Shown here one piece after another: positions 11,756-41,061 of a DNA stretch of 64,000 nucleotides. The notes below the pieces were generated by a model. The model was not told the DNA's origin, ran no database searches, and worked only from the letters and a program-made list of their open reading frames with translations. The DNA is from Fragum whitleyi (Eukaryota; Mollusca; Bivalvia; Cardiida; Cardiidae), in NCBI GenBank assembly GCA_948146395.1, contig OX411549.1:39953267-40017266 (forward strand), in the 5' to 3' direction. Within the stretch, counting starts at the first letter, position 1; the number at the start of each line of letters is the position of its first letter. The position numbers and the translations under genes were made by a program.

Positions 11756-12440
11756 GTTTACTCTCTAGAAGCCACAAATATGGTCCAATTATCATGAAAA
11801 TTTGTCAGAATGTTTACTAGGTCATGAGGATGAACTCATTTGAAAATGGGAAGTATACATGCCATATCACAGGAAAAGGGGCCTTAATGACAATTTTCTC
11901 GTAAGAGCTCCAAACGCCACAAATATAGTCCAATCTTCATGAAACTTGATCAAAATGTTTGCCAGGTCACAAGAATAAACTCTGATGAAAATGGGAAGTT
12001 TCATGCCATATCATAGGAAATGGAGTCTTAATGATAATTTACTTGAAATATCAGGTGAGTGATTTAGGGCCCTCAGGGTCCTCTTGTGATGTAATGTAAT
12101 TAAAGCAAGATTATGGTATGTTTACAATTTTCAATTTGAAGATCTTTTATTTATTGTACTATATTAAAGAAGAAAGGTCTTCTAACTCTGCCATATCCAA
12201 TAATAGGCAATTTACTTATCAAAAACTCATTTAATGGAATTCCCAGATTGTTCCTTTTTGCATGACAGGTCACATGTGTGTTTTATGTATTTTCAGATAT
12301 ATGACTATTCCATTATCTACAGATCTGTCCTGATTGCGGGATGTTCCCTGTTTTTTGTGATAGGAATTGTGTTATTCTTGGTATTTCATATAATGGAACC
12401 TGTTTATGCAAAACCAATAAGAAAACTCAGGATTTCATAG
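4847..12440 (+). CDS. TMEM218: TMEM218, transmembrane protein 218 (gene span, 3 coding exons)
   Basis: Coding exons 4847-4962, 8123-8216 and 12297-12440 join in frame (354 nt, 117 aa plus stop) with GT/AG introns in phase 2 and phase 0. The protein matches the TMEM218 family in length (human 115 aa), in the N-terminal TVLGVG motif (residues 6-11) and in the hallmark EPVYAKP (104-110) just after the last membrane helix. Hydrophobic helices: about 7-31, 41-60 and 80-103, followed by a short basic tail. From family knowledge, TMEM218 is a ciliary transition-zone protein that works with TMEM67 and other tectonic-complex proteins; human mutations cause Joubert/Meckel-type ciliopathy. Its two introns (3.2 and 4.1 kb) are filled with mobile elements. 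It sits upstream of ABCE1 on the same strand, with about 6 kb of repeat-rich DNA between. Confidence 0.93.
4963..8122 (+). other. TMEM218 intron 1 content
   Basis: AT-rich intron. It holds a fragment (about 5365-5520) related to 56938-57090 in the 2.8 kb TIR element, with shared CACAAATAGCAAAAAAATCC-type text and TTATGCAGTTGTCATCATG. It also holds half copies of the short foldback family near 5257 and 6620. The GAGTTGAC / GGGCCGAGTTG-rich stretch at 6900-7320 is listed separately. No additional exon is evident. Confidence 0.5.
6895..7330. repeat. Dispersed repeat with GGGCCGAGTTG subterminal motifs
   Basis: Multiple degenerate copies of a (G)GGCCGAGTTG / GCTGAGTTG motif cluster at both ends (6903-6950 and 7258-7318), with AT-rich DNA between. 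The same motif, in reverse complement AACTCGGCC, clusters at 19188-19245 and in sense near 20917-20965. Clustered short motifs near both ends are typical of transposase-binding subterminal repeats; superfamily unknown. Confidence 0.5.
8123..8216 (+). CDS. TMEM218: TMEM218 exon 2
   Basis: Residues 39-70. Acceptor TTTTTTTGCAG before 8123, donor AAG|GTAACT at 8217. Encodes the second helix (IGIVAILFAGLFTVILLVLP) and a short luminal/cytosolic linker. Confidence 0.92.
8247..8693 (+). repeat. MITE with inverted ends and palindromic core, copy 1
   Basis: The left end ATACAGTTTATAATATTGG... pairs with the right end TCACGATGAAACTAACTGTA. The core contains GGTAATCCAATATGGCTAAT, TTTTGTTC/GAACAAAA and TTACCTCCC, an internal hairpin. 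Related copies in reverse orientation: 47884-48330 and 49195-49503. Non-coding, in TMEM218 intron 2 just after exon 2. Confidence 0.7.
8817..9176 (-). repeat. hAT-like MITE with CAGGGGTGTGGA ends, copy 1
   Basis: The ends CAGGGATGTTGAAATAC (8817) and GGAACTCCACACCCCTG (to 9176) are inverted copies. A 7-bp direct repeat ATATCTG flanks it (8810-8816, 9177-9183). Other copies: 17560-17938 and the interrupted one at 30812-32351. No transposase. Confidence 0.7.
9304..10050. mobile_element. Non-autonomous hAT-type element with 8-bp target duplication
   Basis: Terminal inverted repeats TAGGGATGGTAACGAGTA (9304) and CTTGTTCCCATCCCTA (to 10050). A perfect 8-bp target-site duplication GTTAAAAC at 9296-9303 and 10051-10058 supports the hAT superfamily. 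The interior has no transposase coding sequence. Lies in TMEM218 intron 2. Confidence 0.88.
10739..10966 (+). repeat. TTAA-flanked MITE, family 2, copy 1 (nested)
   Basis: Bounded by TTAA on both sides with ends CCCTTTGCTGTTTAATCCC and ACAGGAAAGGG. The core is a hairpin GAAGAAATTGCTT / AGCAATTTCTTC. The paralogous empty site is the uninterrupted TTTCTTTAAACGACATC at about 46970 and 10435. TTAA target use points to the piggyBac superfamily. Confidence 0.85.
11249..11754 (+). mobile_element. Pearl/Helentron-like element, family B (nested)
   Basis: Left hairpin TATGCCCCCACATCGATAGA...GGGGGCATA, then TATTGTTTTAC, then a GTCC/GTCT microsatellite (11296-11390). Two identical 145-bp copies of a unit (11391-11535 and 11553-11697) follow. 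The right end is GGGGGCAT, hairpin TGTGTTTCACAAACACA and TCTTGTTT. Inserted in a T-rich site of the host family A element. Confidence 0.82.
12297..12440 (+). CDS. TMEM218: TMEM218 exon 3 (last)
   Basis: Residues 71-117 and stop TAG. Acceptor TATTTTCAG before 12297. Encodes the third helix (80-103), EPVYAKP (104-110) and the tail ending KLRIS. Confidence 0.93.
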   Translation: MYDYSIIYRSVLIAGCSLFFVIGIVLFLVFHIMEPVYAKPIRKLRIS

Positions 12441-12700
12441 TGTATGGTATTTATTCAAAGACTTGTGATATTAGTTGTGATGAAAATTGTTTAAGTTCTC
12501 TGATAAAAGGTTCAGAGCTGAAAATAGAGAAGTGATTTCAGTTACAAATAATGTTAGTGATTTATTGTTATAAACGTAGATTAAATATTGTTTTAAGCTG
12601 AACTAGCCAACATACATTTGGGGTGCTAACATGCATCAGAACTAGTATGTTGTTTTGGTTAAACCCTCCTTAATAAATAATATTTTAATTTTAGCATGAT
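12441..12700 (+). terminator. TMEM218: TMEM218 3' UTR with polyadenylation signal
   Basis: A canonical AATAAA at 12672-12677 lies about 235 bases after the stop, followed by a T/GT-rich stretch (TATTGTGATTTTGATGTG, 12715-12733). The cleavage site is probably near 12695; inference. Confidence 0.5.
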
Positions 12701-12976
12701 AGCTGGTAGACTTATATTGTGATTTTGATGTGTTTTTTCTGTTTAAAGATTGATAAAAAGAACCCTATAGCTTAATTTTTGTCGCTTTATGCCATGAGGA
12801 TAACAAAACCCTCTTTATTTACTTCTATGGTAGCGGCAAAAGTAGAGTAGGGTGTATTTTGAAACTATTATTACAAAATATACCCTATCTGACTTCTGCC
12901 ATGGCCGTTGTACAGTTAGTGGCTTAGCTGACTCTCAACCATAAGGTCCAAGGCTTGATCCTAACTTAGAGTGAAT

Positions 12977-13056
12977 ATCAAGGAGACAGCACAACACTAT
13001 TGTAAGTGCCTATAAATACATAGGCACTTACAATAGTATTGCACAGACCTCTTAAT
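12977..13056. repeat. Short foldback element (CACTATTGTAAGTGCCTAT type)
   Basis: Near-perfect hairpin of about 75 bp: CAACACTATTGTAAGTGCC / GGCACTTACAATAGTATTG around a TATAAATACATA loop. Same family as 13745-13820, 27434-27513, 30371-30450 and 36146-36224. Confidence 0.8.
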
Positions 13057-13071
13057 ATGCTTTCTGATAGA

Positions 13072-13257
13072 CATTTTGTCTCTCACCAATGGGTGGATAA
13101 TCATAAATCTAAATGGGATGAACAGTTGGAGGCTAAAAGAGGATGCAGTGGTAGTACTTAGGCTAGTAATCAGTGTAAGAAATACCAGGAATCCATGGTT
13201 AGATACCCAAGCTGCAATGCAATAATGGAATACTGTTGCTTTTAACTCCATCAAACG
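13072..13257 (+). mobile_element. tRNA-derived SINE, 5'-truncated and diverged
   Basis: Lacks the tRNA head. Body motifs TCTCTCACCAATGGGTGGAT and GAAATACCAGGAATCCATGG and the end TTTTAACTCCATCAAACG are recognisable. Confidence 0.75.
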
Positions 13258-13350
13258 TCTTACGCAACACTGGTATAATGTGTTTCATATAATTAACTGT
13301 GTGAATTTGACTGATGATCTTGGGCCCTTGGCTCCAAATGAAATCTAAAA

Positions 13351-13849
13351 TTTTATGCTCCCACAATAATAAGATTGGGGGCATAATATTATTGTTTTAC
13401 CTTTGTTGGTCTGTCTGTTGGCTGCAAAACTTCACAAAAAAACTTGATGTCCATATAATTGCTTAACTCCCAAGTAAGAAATATCTTAATTGAGAATGAG
13501 AAAGTTTTTGTAATCTCTGGTCCAGAAATCTTCTTATTGATGTTGATAGATAGATTTCGATTCAAAGTGTCTGGCCATTAGGGAATACACATACTTTCTC
13601 TGCATTATGTGGCTGTCGACAGTGCTTCATGTCTGCACATCTAAAATTGTTAATAATGTCACATGCAGGCTCAAATAAAAGTTTGAGTTTGACAGAGTTA
13701 AGGCCCTTTGATGGAAAATAGCTTTTCATAATTGACAAGCACTTAGAGGGGTCAGTGCAACACTATTGTAAGTGCCTATTTATTTATAGGCACTTACAAA
13801 AGTGTTGCACTAAACCCTCATATTAGTCTGCTTTATGACAGTCTAGCTA
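13351..13849 (+). mobile_element. Chimeric pearl/Helentron-like element (B left end, F right end)
   Basis: Left end TTTTATGCTCCCAC...TTGGGGGCATA and TATTGTTTTACC belong to family B. The interior from about 13670 (GACAGAGTTAAGGCCCTTTG, ATTGACAAGCACTTAG) and the end TCTGCTTTATGACAGTCTAG match family F (14293-14589). A foldback element (13745-13820) is inserted near the right end. Confidence 0.6.
13745..13820. repeat. Short foldback element (nested)
   Basis: Hairpin GTCAGTGCAACACTATTG / AAAGTGTTGCACTAAACC with stems extending through AAGTGCCTAT and ATAGGCACTT. Inserted in the right part of the 13351-13849 element. Confidence 0.82.
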
Positions 13850-14292
13850 AGCTGCTAAATCAGCAGACCAACAGCCTTGCAACACTATTAAAAGTTTGAG
13901 TAGCAACAACTCCCACTTTCCTGAAGGTCAGTTTTATATAGTATAATAGTCAAACTATCATTTATTTATGTCAATAAATATAATCTTTATTGTGTTTGTT
14001 TTGTACTATACTTTTTCCGATTAGTAAAGAAGCTGGTTGAGCAGATTTAATTCTGTACTGTACTGGTGTAAGAATAGGTAGCTAAAGTATGGTGGACCAG
14101 CCTCCATGATATTACTGAAATATTGTTTAATTAAACTCCACTTATTAACAAGCAGATTGTTGATTTGTTGACTATCATATTTATCTACTGTTTTCTCTTG
14201 GGGTGGGGAAAAATAGAAAAAATGTTTGAAAAATTCTCCTATCAATAGTTGAGATCCCCATGGCAACCATAGTGAATATTTCAATGAAGATC
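13850..14292. other. Intergenic DNA, nothing recognised
   Basis: AT-rich, no repeat boundaries or coding signal seen. Confidence 0.45.
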
Positions 14293-14589
14293 ATTATACC
14301 CCCCCAAACTCTGTTTTGGGGTATGTAGGAGTCAGCTTGTGGGTCTCTGGGTCCGCCCGTTGGTCTGCAAAAGCTTTTTCTTGTACACTCAATTGCTCAG
14401 CAACTAATGGTTGGATTTCATTGAAACTTTACAGATGTGACCAGTATCAAGCAGAGATGTACAAGTGCTATTTTTGTTTTGATCCATTGGCTTTTGACAG
14501 AATTATGGCCCTTTAATAGAAAATGACATTATTGACAAGCACTTGTAAGGGGGTGGGAGTGTATTACTCTGCTTTGCTGCAGTCTAGTT
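14293..14589 (+). mobile_element. Pearl/Helentron-like element, family F, copy 1
   Basis: Left hairpin ATTATACCCCCCCAAACTCT...TTTGGGGTAT, then GTAGGAGTCAGCTTG. One interior unit (CTCAGCAACTAATGGTTGGA; GTGACCAGTATCAAGCAGAG). The right end has GGGGGTG and the terminus CAGTCTAGTT. Second copy at 38878-39174. Confidence 0.7.
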
Positions 14590-15360
14590 AAAGTTTTTCT
14601 TCTGAAAAATCAGCAGACTAACAGCCTTGATTTTTGGCATGGGTCATTATTCTTAGATCTTGAAGGAATATGCTAAAAGCATAAATATTGCATCAACAGG
14701 AACTGAGATTTGGGGCACTGTTAAGGGTTGTTCTTGGACCTTTGTAGGAAACAAGAATGATCGTTTGCGAGAATCATCTCTTAAACTATTGATTCAATTC
14801 AAATCAAATACAGCCCAACTTGCTCGAGGAACCATGACTATTAAATTACCACATTTAAAGCGACCATTTTCAAAATCCCCTTCCTTAAATAAAAAATCAT
14901 AAAAAGAAGATGTTAATTTATTTGTCTCAAAAGTATTTTTTAATGAATCATATGATGTTAAAATTCACCATTAGAATCGTCTCAATGAGGAAATTTTTGA
15001 TAAGTTTTAACAAAATATGATTGTTGAGAAATTCAGAACAGCATGCATATTCAGTCAAAATTATGTTTTCAATCTATCAAAAATTTGTGATTAGCAGCTA
15101 TTTTCTTTAAGGACTTCTTTTTGCTGGTCCTGCAAGTTTTTGCTTATACACATTTTACTGTATGTCAAATATGACTGGGACCTCTCTCAAAATTATACAT
15201 TACAGAATAGGATTCATTCTAAACTAGAAGGCCAACATCCTTAATATCTTGCATGGATCATCAGTTTGAAGACCTTTATGAGAATTGATAGAATTATCAT
15301 TATTGGCTTACCATGGGTAGATCATCTGGGGCTTGGGATTGGACATGAAATAAGGGATTA
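14590..15360. other. Intergenic DNA, nothing recognised
   Basis: An 80-codon ORF (14660-14902) has no recognisable motif and is not supported as a gene. No repeat boundaries found. Confidence 0.4.
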
Positions 15361-16351
15361 TTAGTCCCCCACTGGTTACCGGTTGGGGGACTATAGGTTT
15401 GCTCGATTCCGTCTGTCCAACTGTCTGTCCATCCGTCAGTCCGTCACATTTTTGTCCGGATCATATCTCCTAAAGTACAAGTGCTAGCAACTTCAAACTT
15501 GATACACTTATAGATCTCATTGAGGAGAAGTGTAATGTTCAAGAACCGTTACTCTGCCATGCCCACTTTTTGAGTTATTGCCCTTTGTTAATTTTACCCT
15601 TACATTCTTGTCTGGAACATATCTCCTAAACTATGTGTGCTAGCAACTTCAAACTTTGTACACTTATAGATCTCATTGAGGAGAAGTGTCATGTTTAAGA
15701 TCCATAACTCTGCCACACCCACTTTTTGAGTTATTGCCCTTTGTTGTTTTTAGCCTTACATTCTTGTCCGGATCATATCTCCTAAAGTACAAGTGCCAGC
15801 AACTTCAAACTTTGTACACTGATAGATTTTATTGAGGACAAGTGACATGTACAAGAACTGTTACTCTGCCATGTCCACTTTTTGAGTTATTGCCCTTTGT
15901 TGTTTTTACCTTTACATTTTTGTCCGGAACATATCTTCTAAACCATAAGTGCTAGAAACTTCAAACTTGCTACACTTATAGATATCATTGCGGACAAGTG
16001 TCATGTACAAGAATTGTCACTCTGCCATGTCCACTTTTTGAGTTATTGCCCTTTTTTGTTTCTATCCTTACATTTTGTCCCGTACTTATCTCCTAAACCA
16101 TAAGCCCTAGCAACTTCAAACTTTGTACACTGATAGATCTCATTGAGAAGAAGTGTAATGCACAAGAACTGTTACTCTGATACATCCACTTTTTTAGTTA
16201 TTGTCCCTTGTTTTTTTTTATCCTGACATTTTTGTCTGGACCATATCTCCTGAGCCATCAGTGCTAGCAACTTCAAACTTGGTACACTTATAGATCTCAT
16301 TGAGGACAAGTGGCATGTACAAGAATCATTCTTCTCCGCCCACTTGTTTTT
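15361..16351 (+). mobile_element. Pearl/Helentron-like element, family C, with six tandem units
   Basis: Left hairpin TTAGTCCCCCACTGGTTACC...GGGGGACTA, then TATAGGTTTGC and a GTCTGTCC/CCGTCAGTCCGTC stretch. About six units of roughly 155 bp follow, starting near 15447, 15608, 15764, 15919, 16074 and 16230. Each carries TTGTCCGGATCATATCTCCT and CACTTTTTGAGTTATTGCCC. A proper right end is not seen; it looks truncated near CCACTTGTTTTT. Confidence 0.75.
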
Positions 16352-16429
16352 AATGTCATCTTATTCAATTTCAATCATTTGTCAGAAATGTATTGTATAT
16401 CATCCACTATGAAAATAGCTTGTTGAACC

Positions 16430-16930
16430 CATGACCCAGACCATGGCATTTGACCTACTTTCTTAAATGTATTATTATAGGGTCCAGGACTGTATTAAGT
16501 CAATGAGAAAGGTTTGAAGCTGATGTTCATTTTATTCTGGCACCACGTCAAACCCTTGACCCTGATTGTGACCTTTGACCTACTTTCTTAAATATTGAAT
16601 TATTAGGGCTATCACAGTATTGAATGCGTTATAAAGGTTGGTAGATGATTTTCTTTGTTTCTGGCATCCTTCTGAACCCTTGATCCCAATTTTGACCTTT
16701 GACTTACTTTCTAAAATATTGAATTTTATCAGGTCAAGATATATTTTTCTCCTAATAAGTGTAGGGGATGATTGTCTTTTTTTCTTGCATCCTGTAGAAC
16801 CCTGGATAATAACCATGACCTTTGACCTACTTTGTTAATTTTAAGATAATGGGGTAGAGGACTGTATTTTATCGATAGCAAAATTTTCATTTTCAAAGAC
16901 CTTGACCTGCTTTCTAAAATCATCATTTAC
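16430..16930 (+). repeat. Degenerate minisatellite, about 125-bp units
   Basis: Four diverged units share GACCTTTGACCTACTTTCTT and AAATATTGAATTATTAGGG, at about 16450, 16572, 16696 and 16820. May be the interior of another pearl-like element without recognisable ends. Confidence 0.6.
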
Positions 16931-17559
16931 TTAAATTTCACTCAAAGCAAATTGATGTTTCTTCTTTGGGCAATTCCAGTGGAGCGATACTTGGCCCTCA
17001 TTCTAGCCATCTAAAGCAGGGACTACCAATGCTATGCACAATCCATTTTAACAGCCAAGGACAAATTTGATCTTATGGCTATTTTTTCTTTAACTTTGAA
17101 TCAAGTTGAATTTATTGTCATCAAAGAACTTCATAAGTCTCCAAATTTTCACTATTCCCTGCGGTCCTAAATACATGCAATTTGGTGTTTCTTTTGTGGT
17201 TCATTATATATTAAAAGAAAAGGAAACAATATTAAGTATCTTTCACTTGACCACCATTGAAAGCTTGGCTGTTTTGGAAAAACAAAACATCAAGATATTA
17301 TCATCACCTTTGCTTTGTTGATGTAGATGTTGGTGTAAGATTTTTTCATGGAAATCTCGAACCTTAATCTCAACTCTTTTGCTTCGTAAGAAATTGACTT
17401 GAAACTTGGCATCTGTGTTTACAATAGCTATTCATACTATGAAGAAGGACAACTTTGGGACCATTTTGTAAGAATTATGTCCCTTTCTCAACTTTTTTTT
17501 TCACCATCCAGCAGCCAAGCTTTTGCATCCTCATGCAGTGTTCTTGTTTATCCCAAATC
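16931..17559. other. Intergenic DNA with a fragment of family G
   Basis: 17395-17515 (ACTTGAAACTTGGCATCTGT, TTTCACCATCCAGCAGC) matches the interior of the small element at 29494-29783. The remainder is unassigned. Confidence 0.45.
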
Positions 17560-17938
17560 CAGGGGTGTGGAATTCCCATGCCTGATTTATCCGACACAGG
17601 CTTTTCCACTTGCAGGCATGTACTTTTTTTTAGTCCACTTATCCATGGACTAGTAAATACCAGAGCAAATTTTCATACAGTACTAAAAAGATCTAGGAGA
17701 AAAAGACGGCCTATTGTTTGTATCAAAGGGGAGAAAACATTGTCTTTAATGAAGAAAATGTTGTGACCCAGCATTTTCTTCATTAAGAAAAACATTTTCT
17801 TCCTTAAAAACAATGTTTTTCTCAACATTTATCAATTCATTTTTTTGTGGGCAAGTTCATTTTGATCTTGGACAAGTAGGAAATCAACTTTCATTTTTCC
17901 ATGTTCAAGTGGAGATAAGTTGTATTTCCACACCCCTG
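17560..17938 (+). repeat. hAT-like MITE with CAGGGGTGTGGA ends, copy 2
   Basis: CAGGGGTGTGGAATTCCCAT at the left and GTATTTCCACACCCCTG at the right are inverted. Interior palindrome TGAAGAAAATG / CATTTTCTTCA. No clean target duplication. The 103-codon ORF across it is not a gene. Confidence 0.72.
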
Positions 17939-18194
17939 CCCGATCAAATGGAGAAGTTTTGCCACCTGCATACAGTCGTCTCTTAGTTTTATCCTAAGTT
18001 GCTGTCCCTGAATGACCAAAATTGTTTTATCAGAATTCTTTTAATCTAATATTCACAATAGTTTTAAACTTTTGCACCCTAACCAATGAATAACAGCACA
18101 GACGCGCACCTGCCAGTAATACCCGAAAGGGGAGTTTGGCAGTATATTTAGATAGATAGGTGTTAGATATTATGCAGGATCAGAAATTAGTGTT

Positions 18195-18360
18195 CTAAGG
18201 TAGTGTGCCCGTATTAGTTCCGCAACATTTCCAAAGTAATTAACTTTAAAAGTGTTAACCAAGGTTTCCCCAATGGTTTTCATTAGGAGACCTCTGTCAA
18301 CATTGTGAAAGTTCATGTGTCCCGAAATGTTGCGGAACTATGACTGTTCCATTACCTTAA
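18195..18360. repeat. TTAA-flanked foldback MITE, family 1, copy 1
   Basis: Palindromic: GGTAGTGTGCCCGTATTAGT / GTTCCATTACC at the ends and CCAAGGTTTCC / GGAGACCT in the centre. The right flank is TTAA, the left flank CTAA. Other copies: 26535, 42649, 43010 and 44380. Confidence 0.8.
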
Positions 18361-18689
18361 GATGCATGCTATTCACAACACTTTCCTGAGGATCAGAAAG
18401 CTTTTGTGCACAGTAAAAACTAAGACTAAAGTCAGCCTGCACAGATGTGTAGTCTGATCTAGGAATACACATCCTGTTTTTCTAATAAGGTTTTTGGTGG
18501 TAAAAAGGAACCATACTGGCTGTAAAGTCTGAAAATTTTGAGTTTTTTTGTTAAGATAAATATAAATTCACGAGGATACGGGTTAATGGAGCTTTATAGG
18601 CGACAGTTGATCTCGGCTCCTGTTTATGGGCATTTTAATGAGTGTTGTGTTGTGCGTCAATAAAATGATGTCGTAAGTTGACTGGAGTG

Positions 18690-18842
18690 ACCCCATAATG
18701 TGACCCGCCAATGTGGATATATTTCACGAGGTAAAAGAAACAGATACACCGGGTTGCGAAGGCACGTTGAATTTGCAGCAAGCGGCCATTTTCGCTTGTC
18801 GATACCGGCAAAAAAGTAGAAAGTTTTACTATATTTGTTAAG
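18690..18842 (+). promoter_or_regulatory. ABCE1: Possible ABCE1 promoter and non-coding first exon
   Basis: Locally CpG-richer than its surroundings. It contains CGGCCATTTT (18783-18792; YY1-like core in reverse), as often seen in housekeeping and translation genes. A donor-like AAG|GTTTGT occurs at 18843, and an acceptor-like ACATTCAAG at 21229-21237 lies 13 bases before the ABCE1 start codon. This is inference; transcription start could equally lie just upstream of 21238. Nothing recognised in 18361-18689. Confidence 0.3.
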
Positions 18843-19187
18843 GTTTGTAAATCTGATTAAGTAATAGGTTAATCAATGATTTTATCAGAATACGGTAACA
18901 AACATTTCATTAGTCATAAGCCGCGACTGATCGTTTATTTCTTTTGAATTCAGATCCATATGCTTTAGGAATTTTCATCCTGATTTCCGTCATAAGCGAC
19001 AGATACATTTTGTCAATCTTACAGAAATATGTCGCTTTCGCTGTCTCGATTGCTCAAATAATCTCAATAATTATTTGTTTCATGGCTTGAAACACCTTGT
19101 TTGATTTTGGATTGTACACAATTTGTTCATGCACAACACTTTCGTCTTGTTGTGAAATGTTTTTCTGCTTGATGTAACTGGTGTCCT
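18843..19187. other. AT-rich DNA, nothing recognised
   Basis: No coding or repeat structure seen. May be 5' UTR intron of ABCE1 if the upstream exon is real. Confidence 0.4.
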
Positions 19188-19287
19188 GTCAACTCGGCCT
19201 GTGTAAAACTCGGCCTGTGTAAAACTCGGCCTGTCAACTCGGCCTGTATATATAGTGTATATGTAAACGGGTGTACTTATTGAATGA

Positions 19288-20222
19288 TTAATCTATCTAT
19301 CTATCTACTTGGTACTCCCAGGCAATCAATGCTGATTATTAATGGGAGGGATCACCTACCACCTACGGGTCATTGTTAGTAAAGAATTTGGCTAAAAAGA
19401 TAAAAGACTAGTGGAAAAGGATAAAAGGATAAAAACAGGACTGAAGATACTACATAAAGGTTGCTGAGTCGAACCTTGAGGAGAATATGTCAAGGTTTGG
19501 ACTAGACTTTACTTCAAATGGTAGGGAGTTCCACAGGCGGATTGTTCTGGGAAAAAATGAGTTACAATGATATTGGGTGCAGGACTGTGGAATAAGGTAA
19601 TTTAGGTTACGAGTGGGAGTTAGGTGGCTGTGGTCGACGTAAACTAGGTTATTCTTTATCTTGTAAAAGTATATGAGTGAGGAACGTATACGCCATTGGT
19701 GGAGGGACCTCCAATTTAGGGATTGTAGCATACTGGAAACACTGCTTGTAAAGTCATAGTTGTTATAGACATACAGTGCGGCGGCCCTTTGGATTTTTTC
19801 TAATTTGAAGGAATGGGTTTTTTGTCAGGGGTGCCAAATAGAAGAGCAGTATTCGAGTTGGGGTCGGACTTATGTTGTATGGGCTTTAGTCTTGACTTGT
19901 TGGTTTGATGTGCGGATGTTTCTTCTAATGAACCTAAGGGAGTTATTGGCCTTGACCGTGATGTTGTTTATGTGATTTGACCAGTTTAGATCTTTAGTGA
20001 TTGTCACCCCTAGGTATTTGGCAGCCTCATTGGATTTAAGTTGGACGTTATGGAGCATATAGGGGAAAATTAAAGGTTTTCTCTTACAAGTTATTCTCGA
20101 GACCTCACACTTATGTGGGTTGAACTCCATTGCCCACTCTCGTTCCCATTTTTCCAGTGCTCTAGGATCATTTTGGAGGATATTTGCATCTGAGATAGAT
20201 TTCACAGTTAGATAGACAATCA
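19288..20222 (-). mobile_element. 5'-truncated LINE (non-LTR retrotransposon), RT C-terminal part, broken
   Basis: Minus-strand coding sequence from just after the RT catalytic region, starting IVYLTVKSISDANILQND, through KWEREWAMEFNPHKCEV and AAKYLGVTITKDLNW (thumb). It continues to a C-terminal region with FFPRTIRLWNSLPFEV. One frame spans 20223-19450 but is broken by in-frame TAA (19870-19872) and by a TGA about 48 bases further on. The 3' end carries a (TAGA)n tail (ATCT repeats at 19291-19308 on the + strand). This thumb and C-terminal pattern is typical of CR1/L2/jockey-group LINEs. Inactive. Confidence 0.85.
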
Positions 20223-20301
20223 AAGTGTTAGGAGGTGCGAAGATGACAGTTGCTGTGTAAAACCTACAACCTTAATATAACTTACACATAAGTTTTCATC
20301 T

Positions 20302-20378
20302 CGAGGGCTCAGCGTGAAACAGTTGTAACTCCCTATGAACATATAGGGAGTTACAACAGTTTCACGCTGAGCCATCGA
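20302..20378. repeat. Short foldback element (GAAACAGTTGTAACT type)
   Basis: Near-perfect hairpin GGCTCAGCGTGAAACAGTTG / CAACAGTTTCACGCTGAGCC with an inner ACTCCCTAT / ATAGGGAGT stem. Confidence 0.85.
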
Positions 20379-20582
20379 TCTTCTTTTGTACACAGAAAAA
20401 AAATAGCCGAAAAAATAAAGCAAATGGTGCATTAAGTATTAAATTACATCTATTTTTATCTCATATTTAAACAAATAAAATGTAATAAAAGTCTTTGAAA
20501 ATATTTTCATAGTAAGTACATTATTATCAAATAACCCTTTCAAGAACAAGTAAGAATTAATCCACGAAAAAAAGACACAAAG

Positions 20583-20870
20583 CAGGGATATTTCTGGAAT
20601 TTTTAAGGATGGGACATTGAAATGGGCCAATGGCCCATCCCCTTTTCATTTACATGTAAAATCTAGGATTTTGATGGGCCATCTGCAAAATTGCTGGGCC
20701 ATTTGGAAAAAAGGATGGGCCGAAGAATCCTAAATACCTATCCTAGACTAAAATAAGCATTGGATTTGAATAGCTTATATATGGGGCCCATCCAAAACTA
20801 TCATCAGATTAAGCCTATCACAAATAGTTTGTCCTCAAAATCAGTTCGGCCCATCCCAGAATGATCCCTG
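20583..20870. repeat. Small hAT-like MITE with CAGGGAT ends and GATGGGCC motifs
   Basis: Ends CAGGGATATTTCTGGA and CCCAGAATGATCCCTG are inverted. Subterminal GATGGGCC / GGCCCATC motifs repeat six or more times. A 5-bp CAAAG flanks both sides. No coding sequence. Confidence 0.6.
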
Positions 20871-21241
20871 CAAAGGCACAAAAACATATTTACATTGAAT
20901 TATTATACAAACATACAGGCTGAGTTGCGGGACGAGTTATTCACAGGCCGACTTGACTGTGAACCATGTGACTCCTGATCTGAGGAAATTTGCAATTTTC
21001 TTACATAACTATTCATAAGGCTTGTAACTACAACTTAAAATAACTGTATTTACCACATTGTGCTTACTGCACTACCAACTGATACTTTAAATTAAAGTTA
21101 ATTAATTTCAGATTTTCAGACAAGTTTCTGACTTTTAAATGTGTTTGCCAACATTCACTGGATACATGTATGGACAAACATTTTAAAATGGTTGAGACCT
21201 CTGCATATTTTCTAATTTACATTCAAGGTTCTGTTTTGTAA

Positions 21242-41061
<19,820 letters not shown>

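Larger units (their letters stand above)
10312..12087 (+). mobile_element. Pearl/Helentron-like element, family A, with two nested insertions
   Basis: Left hairpin AGCTCACCTGAGCACATAGT..., then GTCCGTCTGTCC microsatellite (10368-10420), then tandem units carrying GAAGCCACAAATATGGTCCA and GAAACTTGGTCAGAATG. The right end is CAGGTGAG, hairpin GGGCCCTCAGGGTCC and CTTGT (12087). Interrupted by a TTAA-flanked MITE (10739-10966) and by a family B element (about 11249-11754). Confidence 0.82.
19188..20965. mobile_element. Element bounded by inverted AACTCGGCC motif arrays
   Basis: Left: GTCAACTCGGCCTGTG and three further AACTCGGCCTGT copies (19190-19245). Right (20917-20965): inverted counterpart ending GGCCGACTTGAC. 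Between them lie a LINE fragment, a foldback and a small hAT-like MITE, so the original element is shorter than its span. The link between the two ends is inference. Confidence 0.45.

Noticed and set aside
11282..11797. 171-codon ORF rich in SVCPSVRPSV
   Set aside because: Translation of the GTCC/GTCT microsatellite plus the duplicated unit of a family B element; no protein-like composition.
15361..16351. Regular ~155-bp tandem array, considered as CRISPR-like
   Set aside because: Whole unit repeats without unique spacers, in eukaryotic DNA, inside a transposon-like element.
17560..17938. 8-bp target duplication for this hAT-like MITE
   Set aside because: CCCAAATC and CCCGATCA differ too much to count as a duplication.
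19450..20223. Two minus-strand ORFs as host genes
   Set aside because: Together they are one RT C-terminal frame of a LINE with in-frame stops and a simple-repeat tail.
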